From: Xenophilus sp. Marseille-Q4582
GTDB taxonomy: Bacteria > Pseudomonadota > Gammaproteobacteria > Burkholderiales > Burkholderiaceae_C
Assembly: GCF_916700565.1 (NCBI RefSeq)
Contig: NZ_CAKAKO010000002.1
Location: 930,001-994,000, forward strand
Length of the DNA: 64,000 nucleotides
Direction: 5' to 3'
Positions 25,682 to 34,711 of the stretch are shown piece after piece. The notes below the pieces were generated by a model. It saw only the letters and a list, made by a program, of their open reading frames with translations. It was not told the origin of the DNA and made no database searches. The stretch's first letter is position 1. Every line of letters starts with the position of its first letter. A program made the translations under genes and the position numbers.

Positions 25682-28600
25682 ATGGCCCAGAAGAACCCGC
25701 TGCATCCCATTCCCCACCCGGCGCGCAAGCCCATCGTGGGCAACCTGCTGTCGATCGGCTCCGATTCGCCGGTGCTCGACATGTGGAAGATCGCCCAGGA
25801 GCTGGGCGGCATCTACTGGCTCGACATGCCGGGCATGCCGGTGGTGGTGATCTCCGACCACGAGCTGGTGAACGAGCTGGTCGACGAGAAGCGCTTCGAC
25901 AAGAGCACCAACGGCGCGCTGCGCCGGCTGCGCGCGGCCTCGCACGGCCTCTTCACTTCCGACACGCACGAGCCCACCTGGAGCAAGCCGCACAACATCC
26001 TGCTGGCCAACTTCAGCCAGCGGGCCATGCAGGCCTACCACCCGATGATGCTCGACATCGCCGAGCAGCTCGTGACCAAGTGGGAGCGCCTGAACTTCGA
26101 CGACGAGGTGGACGTGACGCGCGACATGACCGCGCTCACGCTCGACACCATCGGCCTGTGCGGTTTCGGCTACCGCTTCAATTCCTTCTATCGCGAGAAC
26201 TTCCACCCTTTCGTCGACGCGATGGTGCGCACGCTGGAGACGGTGCAGGACCGCCGCGGCCTGCCGCTGGAAGAGCTGATGATGAAGAAGCAGCTTGCCC
26301 AGCAGCGCAAGGACATCAAGTTCATGCACCAGATGGTGGAGGAGATCATCCGCGAGCGCCGCGCGAGCGGGGCCGACATCGCCACCAAGCCCGACCTGCT
26401 GAGCTACATGATCGCGGGCGTGGACAAGAAGAGCGGCGAGAAGCTCGACGACAAGATGATCCGCGACGAGTGCATCGAATTCCTCATCGCCGGACACGAA
26501 ACGACGAGCGGCCTGCTGTCCTTCGCCATCTACTACCTGCTCAAGAACCCTGCGATCCTGGCCAAGGCACAGGCCGAGGTGGACAGCGTGTTCGGCACCG
26601 ATCTCACGCAGCGCCCCACTTACGCGCAGGTCAACCGGCTGCAGTACATCCTGCAGATCCTGAAGGAAGCGCTGCGCCTGTACCCCACGGCGCCCGCCGT
26701 GGCCAAGCGCGCATTGGCCAACACCCGGATCGGCGAGGGCGGCAAATACAGCATCCACAAGCGCAACATGATCATCCTGCATGCGCTGGCCATGCACCGC
26801 GACAAGCGCGTGTGGGGCGAGGATGCGGATGAATTCAACCCGGATCACTTCTCGCGCGAAGCCGAGCGCGCCCTGCCGCCCAACGCCTACAAACCCTTCG
26901 GCACCGGCCAGCGCGCCTGCATCGGCCGCCAGTTCGCGCTGCAGGAGGCGATGCTCACGCTGGGCATGATCGTGCAGCGCTTCAGGCTCATCGACCACAC
27001 CCACTACCCGCTCAAGGTCAAGGAGGCGCTGACGATCAAGCCCGAGGGCTTCAAGATCAAGGTGGTGCCGCGCGACCTGGCGGCGATGCGCGCCGCCCGA
27101 CCGCCGACGGGGGCGGCAGCCAGTGCCGACACCACCACCGCGGCCGCTCCGACAGCCCAGCCTTCCGCCGCGCGCCATGGCACTTCGCTGCTCGTGCTGC
27201 ACGGCTCCAACCTGGGCAGCGCCGAAGACCTGGCGCGCCAGCTGGCCGAGGCCGGCCAGTTGCGCGGCTATTCGGTGCAGATGGCCTCGCTCGACGACTA
27301 TGCCGAGCGGCTGCCCGCGGCCGGCGCCGTGGCCATCGTCAGTGCGTCGTACAACGGCGCCGCGCCCGACAACGCGGTCGAGTTCTGGCGCTGGCTCGAA
27401 GATGCGCAGGGCTCCCTGAACGGCGTCGCCTACAGCGTGTTCGGCTGCGGCAACACGGACTGGGCTTCCACCTACCAGGCCGTGCCGCGCCGGCTGGACG
27501 AGCGCCTGGCCGAGCTGGGCGCCACGCGCGTGCATGCACGCGGCGAAGGCGATGCGCGCGAGGACATGGACGGCGCCTTCCAGGCCTGGGCCCAGAGCCT
27601 GTGGCCCGCGCTGGCCGGGCACTTCGGCCTGAAGGCCGAGGCCAGCCAGCCCGCGGCCGCGCAGCCGCTCTACACCGTGGAAGAAGTGCCGCCGCCGCAG
27701 GCCGGCGGCCCGGTCGATGCGCTGGGCGCCGTGCCGCTGCGCGTGGCCGTCAACCGCGAGCTGCAGCGCGGCGAGGGCGATGCCCCGCCCGAGCGTTCCA
27801 CGCGCCACATCGAGCTGCTGCTGCCCGAGGGCGTGCACTACCGCGCCGGTGATCATCTGAGCATCGTGCCGCGCAACGGCGCCGCCGTGGTCGCGCGCGT
27901 CATGCAGCGCTTCGGCCTGGCGCGCGATGCGCACGTGCGCCTGGCCGCCGCGCCGGGCCGCAAGGCCGTGCTGCCGGTGGGCGAGGCCATCGCCGTGGAA
28001 CGCCTGTTGTCCGACTACGTGGAACTGCAGGACGTGGCCACGCGCCGGCAGATCGGCGTGCTGGCCGCGCACACGCGCTGCCCCTTCACGCAGAAGTCGC
28101 TGGGCGCCTGGCTGGGCAACGACGACGAGGCGGCCGCCGCACGCTACAAGGCCGAGGTGCTGGCCTCGCGCAAGTCGGTGCTGGACCTGCTCGAGGAATT
28201 CCCGGCCGTGGAGCTGCCCTTCGCGCTCTACCTGGAGATGCTGTCCCCGCTGTCGCCGCGCTACTACTCGATCTCGTCCTCTCCCGCGGTGGACGCGCGC
28301 CGGGCCAGCGTGACCGTGGGCGTGGTCCGGGGCCCGGCGCGCTCGGGCCGCGGCGAGTTCGAGGGCGTGTGCTCCAGCTTTCTAGCGCGCGCGCAGGAAG
28401 GCGACACGGTGCATGGCTTCGTGCGCGGCAGCACGGCCGACGGCTTCGGCCTGCCCGAGGACGCGAGCAAGCCGCTGATCATGATCGGCCCCGGCACGGG
28501 GCTTGCGCCTTTCCGCGGCTTCCTGCAGGAGCGTGCCGCGCGCCAGGCGGGCGGCCAGCCGCAGGCCGCGGCGCTGCTGTTCTTCGGCTGCCGCCATCCG

Positions 28601-28918
28601 GCGCAGGACTTCCTCTACGAGGACGAGCTCGAGGCCTGGGCGCAGGCCGGCCTGGTGCGCCTGCACACCGCCTTCTCGCGGGACGGCGAACGCAAGACCT
28701 ATGTGCAGGACCGCCTGCGCGAACAGGCGGACGCCGTCTGGTCGCTGCTGCAGCAGGGCGCCCACATCTACGTCTGCGGCGATGGCGCGCGCATGGAGCC
28801 CGACGTGCGCCGCACGCTGGTCGACATCGCCCGCGCGCAGGGCGAAGACGGCGAGGCGTGGATGGCCCGGATGATCACGGACCAGCGCTATGTGCTGGAC
28901 GTGTGGGCGGGCAACTGA
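25682..28918 (+). CDS. Self-sufficient cytochrome P450-reductase fusion (CYP102/BM3-like)
   Basis: This 1078-residue soluble protein joins a P450 haem domain to its FMN/FAD reductase. The haem domain (about 1-470) has AGHETTSG in the I helix, the ExxR motif KEALRLYP and FGTGQRACIGRQF with haem ligand Cys413. SHGLFTSDTHE aligns with the BM3 region around Phe87; here that residue is Phe91. A linker of about 30 residues leads to a flavodoxin-like FMN domain (about 500-650), then FAD and NADPH domains (PRYYSISSSP, GPGTGLAPFRGFLQ, YVCGDGARMEPDV, ending VLDVWAGN). BM3 relatives hydroxylate fatty acids below the terminal carbon; that activity is inferred. The first ATG after GGGAG is used. Confidence 0.95.
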   Translation: MAQKNPLHPIPHPARKPIVGNLLSIGSDSPVLDMWKIAQELGGIYWLDMPGMPVVVISDHELVNELVDEKRFDKSTNGALRRLRAASHGLFTSDTHEPTWSKPHNILLANFSQRAMQAYHPMMLDIAEQLVTKWERLNFDDEVDVTRDMTALTLDTIGLCGFGYRFNSFYRENFHPFVDAMVRTLETVQDRRGLPLEELMMKKQLAQQRKDIKFMHQMVEEIIRERRASGADIATKPDLLSYMIAGVDKKSGEKLDDKMIRDECIEFLIAGHETTSGLLSFAIYYLLKNPAILAKAQAEVDSVFGTDLTQRPTYAQVNRLQYILQILKEALRLYPTAPAVAKRALANTRIGEGGKYSIHKRNMIILHALAMHRDKRVWGEDADEFNPDHFSREAERALPPNAYKPFGTGQRACIGRQFALQEAMLTLGMIVQRFRLIDHTHYPLKVKEALTIKPEGFKIKVVPRDLAAMRAARPPTGAAASADTTTAAAPTAQPSAARHGTSLLVLHGSNLGSAEDLARQLAEAGQLRGYSVQMASLDDYAERLPAAGAVAIVSASYNGAAPDNAVEFWRWLEDAQGSLNGVAYSVFGCGNTDWASTYQAVPRRLDERLAELGATRVHARGEGDAREDMDGAFQAWAQSLWPALAGHFGLKAEASQPAAAQPLYTVEEVPPPQAGGPVDALGAVPLRVAVNRELQRGEGDAPPERSTRHIELLLPEGVHYRAGDHLSIVPRNGAAVVARVMQRFGLARDAHVRLAAAPGRKAVLPVGEAIAVERLLSDYVELQDVATRRQIGVLAAHTRCPFTQKSLGAWLGNDDEAAAARYKAEVLASRKSVLDLLEEFPAVELPFALYLEMLSPLSPRYYSISSSPAVDARRASVTVGVVRGPARSGRGEFEGVCSSFLARAQEGDTVHGFVRGSTADGFGLPEDASKPLIMIGPGTGLAPFRGFLQERAARQAGGQPQAAALLFFGCRHPAQDFLYEDELEAWAQAGLVRLHTAFSRDGERKTYVQDRLREQADAVWSLLQQGAHIYVCGDGARMEPDVRRTLVDIARAQGEDGEAWMARMITDQRYVLDVWAGN

Positions 28919-28948
28919 ACCGCACGGACTGCACGGCCGGCCGCTGCC

Positions 28949-29371
28949 ATGTTCTCGCACATCTTCATTGGCGTGACGGACTTCGACCGCGCCTTCGCGT
29001 TCTACGCGCCCTTGATGCGCACGCTGGCCTTGGAGCTGCGCTGGCACGACCCGGGCCGGCCCTGGGCCGGCTGGCACGGCCCGGGCGGCGCGCGACCCTT
29101 CTTCGTGATCTGCCAGCCCTTCGATGGGCTGGCGCACCACCCGGGCAACGGCCAGATGGTGGCCTTTTCGGCGCCCGACCGCGACACCGTGCGGCGGGCT
29201 CATGCGGTCGCGCTGCAGGCCGGTGGCCTCGACGAGGGAGCGCCCGGGCTGCGGCCGCACTACCACCCGCACTACTACGGGGCCTACTTCCGCGACCCCG
29301 ACCGCAACAAGCTCTGCGTGGCCTGCCATGGCGAGGAGCCTGCGGCGCCGCCGCACGGGCCCCTGCGGTAG
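28949..29371 (+). CDS. VOC-family (glyoxalase-fold) protein
   Basis: This 140-residue single-domain protein of the vicinal oxygen chelate superfamily starts MFSHIFIGVTDFDRAFAFYAP and ends with the typical GAYFRDPDRNKLCVACHGEE. A His-rich PHYHPHYYGAYF segment supplies likely metal ligands. Members include glyoxalases, dioxygenases and resistance proteins; the reaction cannot be told. It starts 30 bp after the P450 fusion gene and may be co-transcribed. Confidence 0.88.
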   Translation: MFSHIFIGVTDFDRAFAFYAPLMRTLALELRWHDPGRPWAGWHGPGGARPFFVICQPFDGLAHHPGNGQMVAFSAPDRDTVRRAHAVALQAGGLDEGAPGLRPHYHPHYYGAYFRDPDRNKLCVACHGEEPAAPPHGPLR

Positions 29372-29414
29372 CCGGCTGCACGCCGCGCCACGCCCACCCG
29401 GCGGCGGGGCGGGT

Positions 29415-30584
29415 CTACCTGCGGTACGCCTTGCGCGAGCCGTCCTCGAACACCTCGTCGTCGCGCAGCAACCGGCCCTCGGCGTCCCAGGCCCGCTCGC
29501 GGCTCGGGCGGCCCTGCGCGTCGTACACCGTTTCGCCGATCCGCCGGCCCTGTTCGTCGAAGGACTGGTGCGTGCCGATGGCGCGCTGCGCACCGCGCGC
29601 GTCCAGCGCGTAGTGCGCCACGCTGGCGCGCTGGCCGTTGTCGAAGAACTGCTGCACTTCCAGCGTGCGCGCGTCGCCCGCGCCGGCATAGCGGGCCTGG
29701 CGGCGCGGCTGGCCGTTGAGGAAGTAGCTGTCGTCGGCCAGCGCTTCGCCCTCGGGCGTCCAGCGCTGCTCGCGCAGCAGCGTGCCGCGCTCCGAATACT
29801 CGGCATCGCGCTGGCGCACGCTGCCGCGCTCCACCACGCGCGAGACGCGCTCGCGCCGCTTCACGCCGTCGGCCGAGAACTGCTGCTCCGTGCGCTGGTC
29901 GCCCTGCAGCGTCATGCGCGCGGCGAGCTGGCCGTTGTCGTGGAAGCCCTCGGCGCCCACGCGCTGGCCCGCGCGCAGGCTCAGGCGTTCGCGCAGCCGG
30001 CCACGGGCGTCGAACAGCTCCACGCTCGCGGGCGCCGCGCCGGTGTGGCCACACAGGCGCGCATCGTCCAGGGCGGGCGCGAGCACGGCCCGGTCGGCGC
30101 AGCGCAGTTCGGCGAGCTGGCCGCGCTCGTTGAACTCCGCCACCGCGCGTTCGCCGCCCGGCTCTTCGTGGAAGGACACGCGCCGCAATTGGCCGTTGGG
30201 ATGGAAGCTGCGCATCAGGCCCACCGGGCGGCCGTTGGCGTAGGTGGCCTCGCGCAGCAACTGGCCCGAGGCCAGGAACTCGCGCGCGCGGCCCTCCATG
30301 TTGCCTTTCTCGTTGACGCTGTGCTCCTTGACGAGCCGGCCCTTGTCATAGAAGCGCACCAGGCCCATGAAGCGGCCGTTCTGCAATTCCTGTTCGCGCC
30401 TGAGCTCGCCGGTGTCGCGCTCCTTGCAGCGCATCAGCCCCGTCTTGCCGGCCGTGGTGTGCCCGTTGGCCGGGTTGACCGGTTCGCCGTTGAGCTCGCA
30501 GTCCTGCACCGCGAAGGCGGGGGCGGCCAGGCCGGCGGCCACGAGGATCGCCGCGGCCACGGGCCGCGCTGTGCGGTGCTTCAT
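29415..30584 (-). CDS. Exported YwqK/MORN-like repeat protein
   Basis: This 389-residue protein has a signal peptide (residues 1-25, ending AFA) and then many short repeats of the YwqK/MORN type, each with a turn such as F..NGQL, FHPNGQLRRVSF, FHDNGQLAARM or FLNGQPRRQARY. The repeats form a beta-ribbon surface; some relatives are named YwqK antitoxins, but no toxin gene is adjacent here. Its start overlaps the stop of the upstream VOC gene by ATGA (30581-30584), so the two are translationally coupled. The function is unknown. Confidence 0.85.
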   Translation of the reverse strand: MKHRTARPVAAAILVAAGLAAPAFAVQDCELNGEPVNPANGHTTAGKTGLMRCKERDTGELRREQELQNGRFMGLVRFYDKGRLVKEHSVNEKGNMEGRAREFLASGQLLREATYANGRPVGLMRSFHPNGQLRRVSFHEEPGGERAVAEFNERGQLAELRCADRAVLAPALDDARLCGHTGAAPASVELFDARGRLRERLSLRAGQRVGAEGFHDNGQLAARMTLQGDQRTEQQFSADGVKRRERVSRVVERGSVRQRDAEYSERGTLLREQRWTPEGEALADDSYFLNGQPRRQARYAGAGDARTLEVQQFFDNGQRASVAHYALDARGAQRAIGTHQSFDEQGRRIGETVYDAQGRPSRERAWDAEGRLLRDDEVFEDGSRKAYRR

Positions 30585-30997
30585 TGCGGGGCGTACACAG
30601 CGTCGAGCGAGCGGAAGCCCTTGACCTCGATCGGATTGCCGAAGGGGTCGAGAAAGAACATGGTCCATTGCTCGCCGGGCTGGCCTTCGAAGCGCACTTG
30701 CGGCGCAAGCACGAAGTCGATGCCGGCGGCCGTCAGTCGGTCGGCCATGCCTTGCCAGGCAGGCAGGTCCAGGATCAGGCCGAAATGCGGCATGGGCACC
30801 CGCACGTCCCCCACGTGCCCCGTGCGCGCGGTGGCGAAAGGCTCGCCCAGGTGCAGCGAGATCTGGTGGCCGAAGAAGTCGAAGTCGACCCAGGTGTCGG
30901 TGCTGCGCCCCTCGGCACAGCCCAGCACGCCGCCGTAGAAGCGGCGGGCGGTGTCGAGATCGCGGACGTTGAAGGCGAAATGGAAGATGCTTGGCAT
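30581..30997 (-). CDS. VOC-family (glyoxalase-fold) protein
   Basis: This 138-residue protein has paired beta-alpha-beta modules of the VOC fold: MPSIFHFAFNVRDLDTARRFYGGVLGC, DFFGHQISLHLGEP, HFGLILD and FFLDPFGNPIEVKGFRSLD. His and Glu residues at the usual metal positions are present (FHFAFN, SLHLG, HFG, IEVKG). It is coupled by overlap with the YwqK-like gene. An in-frame ATG at 31006 would add 3 residues. Relatives are annotated as lactoylglutathione lyase-like or dioxygenase-like; the substrate is unknown. Confidence 0.88.
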   Translation of the reverse strand: MPSIFHFAFNVRDLDTARRFYGGVLGCAEGRSTDTWVDFDFFGHQISLHLGEPFATARTGHVGDVRVPMPHFGLILDLPAWQGMADRLTAAGIDFVLAPQVRFEGQPGEQWTMFFLDPFGNPIEVKGFRSLDAVYAPQ

Positions 30998-31051
30998 GTG
31001 TCCCATTATGGGGAGCTTGTGCGGCCGTGCGGGCGCTGGAGAATGCGCGGC

Positions 31052-32074
31052 ATGAAGCTTTCTCGTTTCCTGCGCGCCTGCCGTGGCCGTGGGGTGCGCA
31101 CGGGTTGGCGCACGCTGGCTGCGGCGGTGCTGGCGGTGCTGGCCGCACCCGCAAGCTGGGCCGCCCCGCCCGGGGCCGCCTGCCCGCCCACGGCACAGTC
31201 GCAGCTCACGCCGCGCGTGCTTCAGGCCGCGCAGCGCCAGCCGCAGGACCGCGGCTTCCTGTGGCGGCTGGAGCGCGACGGCCGCACCTCCTGGCTCTAT
31301 GGCACGCTGCATCTGGGCCGCGCGGCCTGGGTCGTGCCGGGCCCGCTGCTGGCCAGCGCCCTGCGGGCCAGCGACAGCATCGCGCTGGAGATCGACCCGC
31401 TGGACACCGAGGCGATGAGGCCGCTCTTCGAGCCCGGTGATCCGGTGCGCCGCGCGCAGGTGCTGACGCCCGCGCGCTTGCAGCGCTTGCAGCGCCAGTG
31501 GCAGGCTGCGTGTGCGGCCGACCCCGAGCAGCGCCATGCGCGCCTGCAGCCGCTGCTGCAGGCCACCGTGCTGTCCGGCCAGTCGGCGCAGCGCGACGGG
31601 CTCTATACCGACTTCGCCATCGACCTCGTGCTGGCCGGCTACGCGCGCCGCGCCGGCCTGCCGCTGGTGGCGCTGGAAAGCGCGCAGAGCCAGCTGGCGC
31701 TGTTTCGCGCCGACACGGCCGAGGAAGAGGCGCAGCAGATCGACGAAGCGCTGGACGAACTGGAGAACGGCCGCCTGCGCCAGCGCATGGGCGAGCTGGC
31801 CGCGATGTGGGCGCGCAGCGACTGGCCGCGCCTGCAGGCCTACGAGCAATGGTGCGAATGCCTGGACACGCCGGCCGAACGCGCGCTGATGCGCCGCCTG
31901 CTCGACGAGCGCAACCCCGGCCTGGCCGACGGCATCGAGGCGCTGCATGCGCGCGGCCAGCGCGTGTTCGCGGCCGTGGGCGCGCTGCACATGGTCGGGC
32001 CCACGGCCCTGCCCGCGCTGCTCGCGCAGCGCGGCTTCGTGCTCACGCCCGTGCTGCCGGCGCCGCTGCGTTAA
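31052..32074 (+). CDS. TraB/GumN-family exported protein
   Basis: This 340-residue protein has an Arg-rich N-terminus followed by a signal sequence (LAAAVLAVLAAPASWA). The domain shows the family motifs WLYGTLHLGR near the start and the late FAAVGALHMVGPTALPALL, whose conserved Glu/His residues are thought to form a metalloprotease-like site. Proteins in this family are often annotated as polysaccharide biosynthesis GumN. ATG 31052 is chosen because GGAG lies 11 bases upstream. It is divergent from the VOC gene. Confidence 0.88.
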   Translation: MKLSRFLRACRGRGVRTGWRTLAAAVLAVLAAPASWAAPPGAACPPTAQSQLTPRVLQAAQRQPQDRGFLWRLERDGRTSWLYGTLHLGRAAWVVPGPLLASALRASDSIALEIDPLDTEAMRPLFEPGDPVRRAQVLTPARLQRLQRQWQAACAADPEQRHARLQPLLQATVLSGQSAQRDGLYTDFAIDLVLAGYARRAGLPLVALESAQSQLALFRADTAEEEAQQIDEALDELENGRLRQRMGELAAMWARSDWPRLQAYEQWCECLDTPAERALMRRLLDERNPGLADGIEALHARGQRVFAAVGALHMVGPTALPALLAQRGFVLTPVLPAPLR

Positions 32075-32137
32075 GCTGGCGGCGAAAGGCGCTGCGCCCC
32101 CTGCCGCCCGCCGACCCCTTTCTCAGGAGACACCGCC

Positions 32138-32965
32138 ATGTCCGACGCCCCCAAGCCCTTTGCCTTCTCGCAGTTCGTGCCGGGCTTCGATTTCCTGAAG
32201 AGCCTGACGGGCGGCGGCGCCGGCGGCGCGGTGCCGGGCCTGCCCGGCCTGTCGAACTGGGTGGCGCCCACGCTGAGCGTGGACGAGCTGGACAAGCGCA
32301 TCAGCGAACTCAAGACGGTGCAGTACTGGCTGGAGCAGAACGTGCATGCGCTCAAGGCCACCATCCAGGCGCTGGAGGTGCAGAAGATGACGCTGTCCAC
32401 GCTGCAGGGCATGAACGTGCGCATGGAAGACCTGGCCCAGGCCTTCACCCGCGGCACGGCCAGCGCCGCGGCGGCGATGCGCGAGGCGGCCACCGCGGCG
32501 TCGGCGACGGCGCCCGCCGCACCCCCCGAGGCTGCAGCAGAGGCACCGGCTTCGCCGCACGAGCCGGCCGAAGCGCCGCCGCAAGACGAAAGCCAGGCGC
32601 CCGCGGACGAGGCCGGCGGGCCGCGCGGCGCGGCGCGTGCGCGCAGCGGCAGGAAGGCTGCCGCCGCGGCCCCGGCGCAGGGCGTGGTCGACACGCTGCA
32701 ATGGTGGAACGCGCTCACGCAGCAGTTCCAGCAGATCGCGAGCAACGCCCTGCAGGACGCCGCCCAGCTGCGCATGCCCGCGATGCCGGGCGCGGCGCCG
32801 GCCGCCAAGGCGGACCCGCCGCGTGCCGCGACGCGCCCCTCGGCCGCGGACAAGAAGGCCGGCCGCGCTGCCGGCACCGCCGCGAAGAAAGCGGCCCCGG
32901 CCGCGGGCCGCGCCAGCCGGGCTGCGGCCAAGCGCCCTGCGGCGCGCAAGGCCGGCGGCCGCTGA
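32138..32965 (+). CDS. phaM: PhaM-family polyhydroxyalkanoate granule protein
   Basis: PhaM binds PHA synthase PhaC, activates it and tethers storage granules to the nucleoid (shown in Ralstonia eutropha). This 275-residue protein has the conserved N-terminus (FAFSQFVPGFDFLKSLTGG, WVAPTLSVDELDKRISELK, VQYWLEQNVHALKATIQALE, QKMTLSTLQGMN), then an Ala/Pro/Glu linker, a short QWWNALTQQFQQIASNAL helix, and a Lys/Ala/Pro-rich tail (AAKKAAPAAGRASRAAAKRP) like histone H1 that should bind DNA. It starts 63 bp after the TraB gene and ends in a hairpin terminator. Confidence 0.9.
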   Translation: MSDAPKPFAFSQFVPGFDFLKSLTGGGAGGAVPGLPGLSNWVAPTLSVDELDKRISELKTVQYWLEQNVHALKATIQALEVQKMTLSTLQGMNVRMEDLAQAFTRGTASAAAAMREAATAASATAPAAPPEAAAEAPASPHEPAEAPPQDESQAPADEAGGPRGAARARSGRKAAAAAPAQGVVDTLQWWNALTQQFQQIASNALQDAAQLRMPAMPGAAPAAKADPPRAATRPSAADKKAGRAAGTAAKKAAPAAGRASRAAAKRPAARKAGGR

Positions 32966-32985
32966 CACCGCCGGCGCGGCTTTTC
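32951..32985 (+). terminator. Hairpin terminator over the phaM stop
   Basis: GCCGGCGG (32951-32958) pairs with CCGCCGGC (32968-32975) around the phaM stop codon, followed by GCGGCTTTTCCTTT. The T run is short and interrupted, so termination may be partial. Confidence 0.5.
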
Positions 32986-33027
32986 CTTTGTGTTGTCCGG
33001 CGCCCGCGGCGCCGATTGCGATTTCCG

Positions 33028-34335
33028 ATGAGACTCTTTCCCTCCGGCCATGCCACCCATCCGCAATGGCCCATGGCGGCCGGCCTGGTGCTGGCGCAGC
33101 TGCGTGCGCAGATGGCGCTGCCCGACTACGCCAGCCAGCCTTCGCTGGGGCTGCTCTACATCACCGACCACTACGCGCCGCATGCGCAGCAGATCCTCGA
33201 GCACCTGAGCGCCGAACTGCCGGAAGTGAGCGACTGGGCCGGCACCACCGGGATCGGCGTCGTGGCCAACAACGTCGAGTACATCGACGAGCCCGCCCTC
33301 AGCGTGCTGCTGTGCGAACTGCCGAGCGACCAGTACCGCGTGTTCTCGGGCGTCGCGCCGCTGGCGCAGGCCGAGAACGAAGGGCCCGCCGCTCCCAACC
33401 GCTTCTTCCGCGCGCACACCGCGCTGGTGCATGCCGACGCGCAGACGCCGGAGCTGCCCGAATTGGTGGCCGAGGTGGCCGGCCGCACCGACACCGGCTA
33501 CCTCTTCGGCGGCCTGTCCTCGGCCCGCAACGGCGCGCTGCAGTTCGCCGTGGGCGGCAACGGCGCCATCGAGGGGCAGGGCGCGGCCGGGGGCGTGTTC
33601 CATGGCGGGCTCTCGGGCGTGGCCTTCGGCAAGCAGGTGCGGCTGATCTCGCGCGTCACCCAGGGCTGCCGGCCGATCGGGCCGGCGCAGCGCATCACCG
33701 AAGCCGACGGCCACCTGATCCTGAGCCTGGACGGCGAGCCGGCGCTGGACCGGCTGCTGGACACGCTCCAGGTCTCGCTCGACGAGCCCGAGGAAGCCAT
33801 TGCCGCCGTGCGCGCCACGCTCGCGGGCCTGTCTTCGCCGGGCCCGGAAGGCGAGGGCGGCGCGCGGCGCATGCGGCACCTGGGCGACGACACGCGCGTG
33901 CGCCACATCGTCGGTCTGGACCCGAACCGCCGCGGCGTGGCCATCGCCGACGAGGTGGAGGCCGGCATGCAGGTGAGCTGGTGCCGCCGCAACGCCCAGG
34001 CCGCGCGCGCCGACCTCATGCGCATCTGCGCCGAGATCCGCGAAGAACTGGAGCCCGAGGAGCAATCCCTGGCCGTGGCGCAGGCCGTGGCGGCCGGCGA
34101 GGCCGGCGCGGCGCCTCACCTGGCGCGCCGCATCGCGGGGGCGGTCTACGTCAGCTGCGTGGGCCGCGGCGGCGCCCATTTCGGCGGCCCGCATGCCGAA
34201 CTGCAGATCGTTCGCCATGCGCTCGGCGACGTGCCGCTCACCGGCTTTTTCGCCGGCGGCGAGATCGCGCGCCACCACCTGTACGGCTACACCGGCGTGC
34301 TCACGGTGTTCGTGGTGGACGAGCGCGGGCGCTGA
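33028..34335 (+). CDS. FIST-domain signal transduction protein
   Basis: This 435-residue protein contains FIST_N (about residues 30-230) and FIST_C (about 240-410) domains, predicted sensory modules for small ligands such as amino acids. Typical stretches are LLYITDHYAPHAQQILEHL, GTTGIGVVANNVEYIDEPA, LFGGLSSARNG, VFHGGLSGVAFG and GAVYVSCVGRGGAHFGGPHAEL, ending GFFAGGEIARHHLYGYTGVLTVF. No signal peptide or output domain is fused and no kinase gene is adjacent, so its partner is unknown. It starts 62 bp after phaM. Confidence 0.88.
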   Translation: MRLFPSGHATHPQWPMAAGLVLAQLRAQMALPDYASQPSLGLLYITDHYAPHAQQILEHLSAELPEVSDWAGTTGIGVVANNVEYIDEPALSVLLCELPSDQYRVFSGVAPLAQAENEGPAAPNRFFRAHTALVHADAQTPELPELVAEVAGRTDTGYLFGGLSSARNGALQFAVGGNGAIEGQGAAGGVFHGGLSGVAFGKQVRLISRVTQGCRPIGPAQRITEADGHLILSLDGEPALDRLLDTLQVSLDEPEEAIAAVRATLAGLSSPGPEGEGGARRMRHLGDDTRVRHIVGLDPNRRGVAIADEVEAGMQVSWCRRNAQAARADLMRICAEIREELEPEEQSLAVAQAVAAGEAGAAPHLARRIAGAVYVSCVGRGGAHFGGPHAELQIVRHALGDVPLTGFFAGGEIARHHLYGYTGVLTVFVVDERGR

Positions 34336-34711
34336 GGCCGCGCCAACTTCAGCGCCGTCCTTGATCGCAGAAGGGCGGGAGCTGGCCGGAAGGCCCGCCT
34401 CGCCACGCAGGCCGACCCCGCCGCAGGGGGTGTAAAGCGCGCGTTGTTTGCGTTCGTAACAGTTGTTTCTCCCGCTGCGCAATGGTCAGGCTTGTTTCGG
34501 GAAGAACGTGACAAAGTGCTGTCGTTTCGGAGGGAATGCGTACTTTGGCTTGCTATCTCGAAACTGTGAGCTTTGTCCACAATATCTGTCAAATTGTGTG
34601 ACGGCTGTCACCGCCACATTCCGCACTCTCCACAATCGCGCGGCCGCAGCTCGGCTGTACCTTTCCCGCCTCTGCGCCCCTCTCTCGTTGCTTTTTGCAG
34701 GAGTTCTCGCG
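34336..34711 (+). promoter_or_regulatory. Regulatory region upstream of the adhesin gene
   Basis: These 376 bases contain no gene and are visibly richer in A and T than the neighbours. They hold a perfect dyad GTGAC-GGCT-GTCAC at 34598-34611, about 100 bp before the adhesin start, a candidate operator. A GCAGGAG ribosome binding site (34697-34703) precedes the ATG at 34712. I could not place a confident sigma-70 promoter. Confidence 0.5.

Noticed and set aside
25607-28072. An 821-codon minus-strand frame opposite the P450 fusion
   Set aside because: A compositional artefact of high GC; the P450 fusion on the other strand is unambiguous.
29415-30584. YwqK-like protein considered as an antitoxin of a toxin-antitoxin pair
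   Set aside because: It has a signal peptide, is coupled to a VOC gene, and no toxin-like gene is next to it; the antitoxin name is a family label only.
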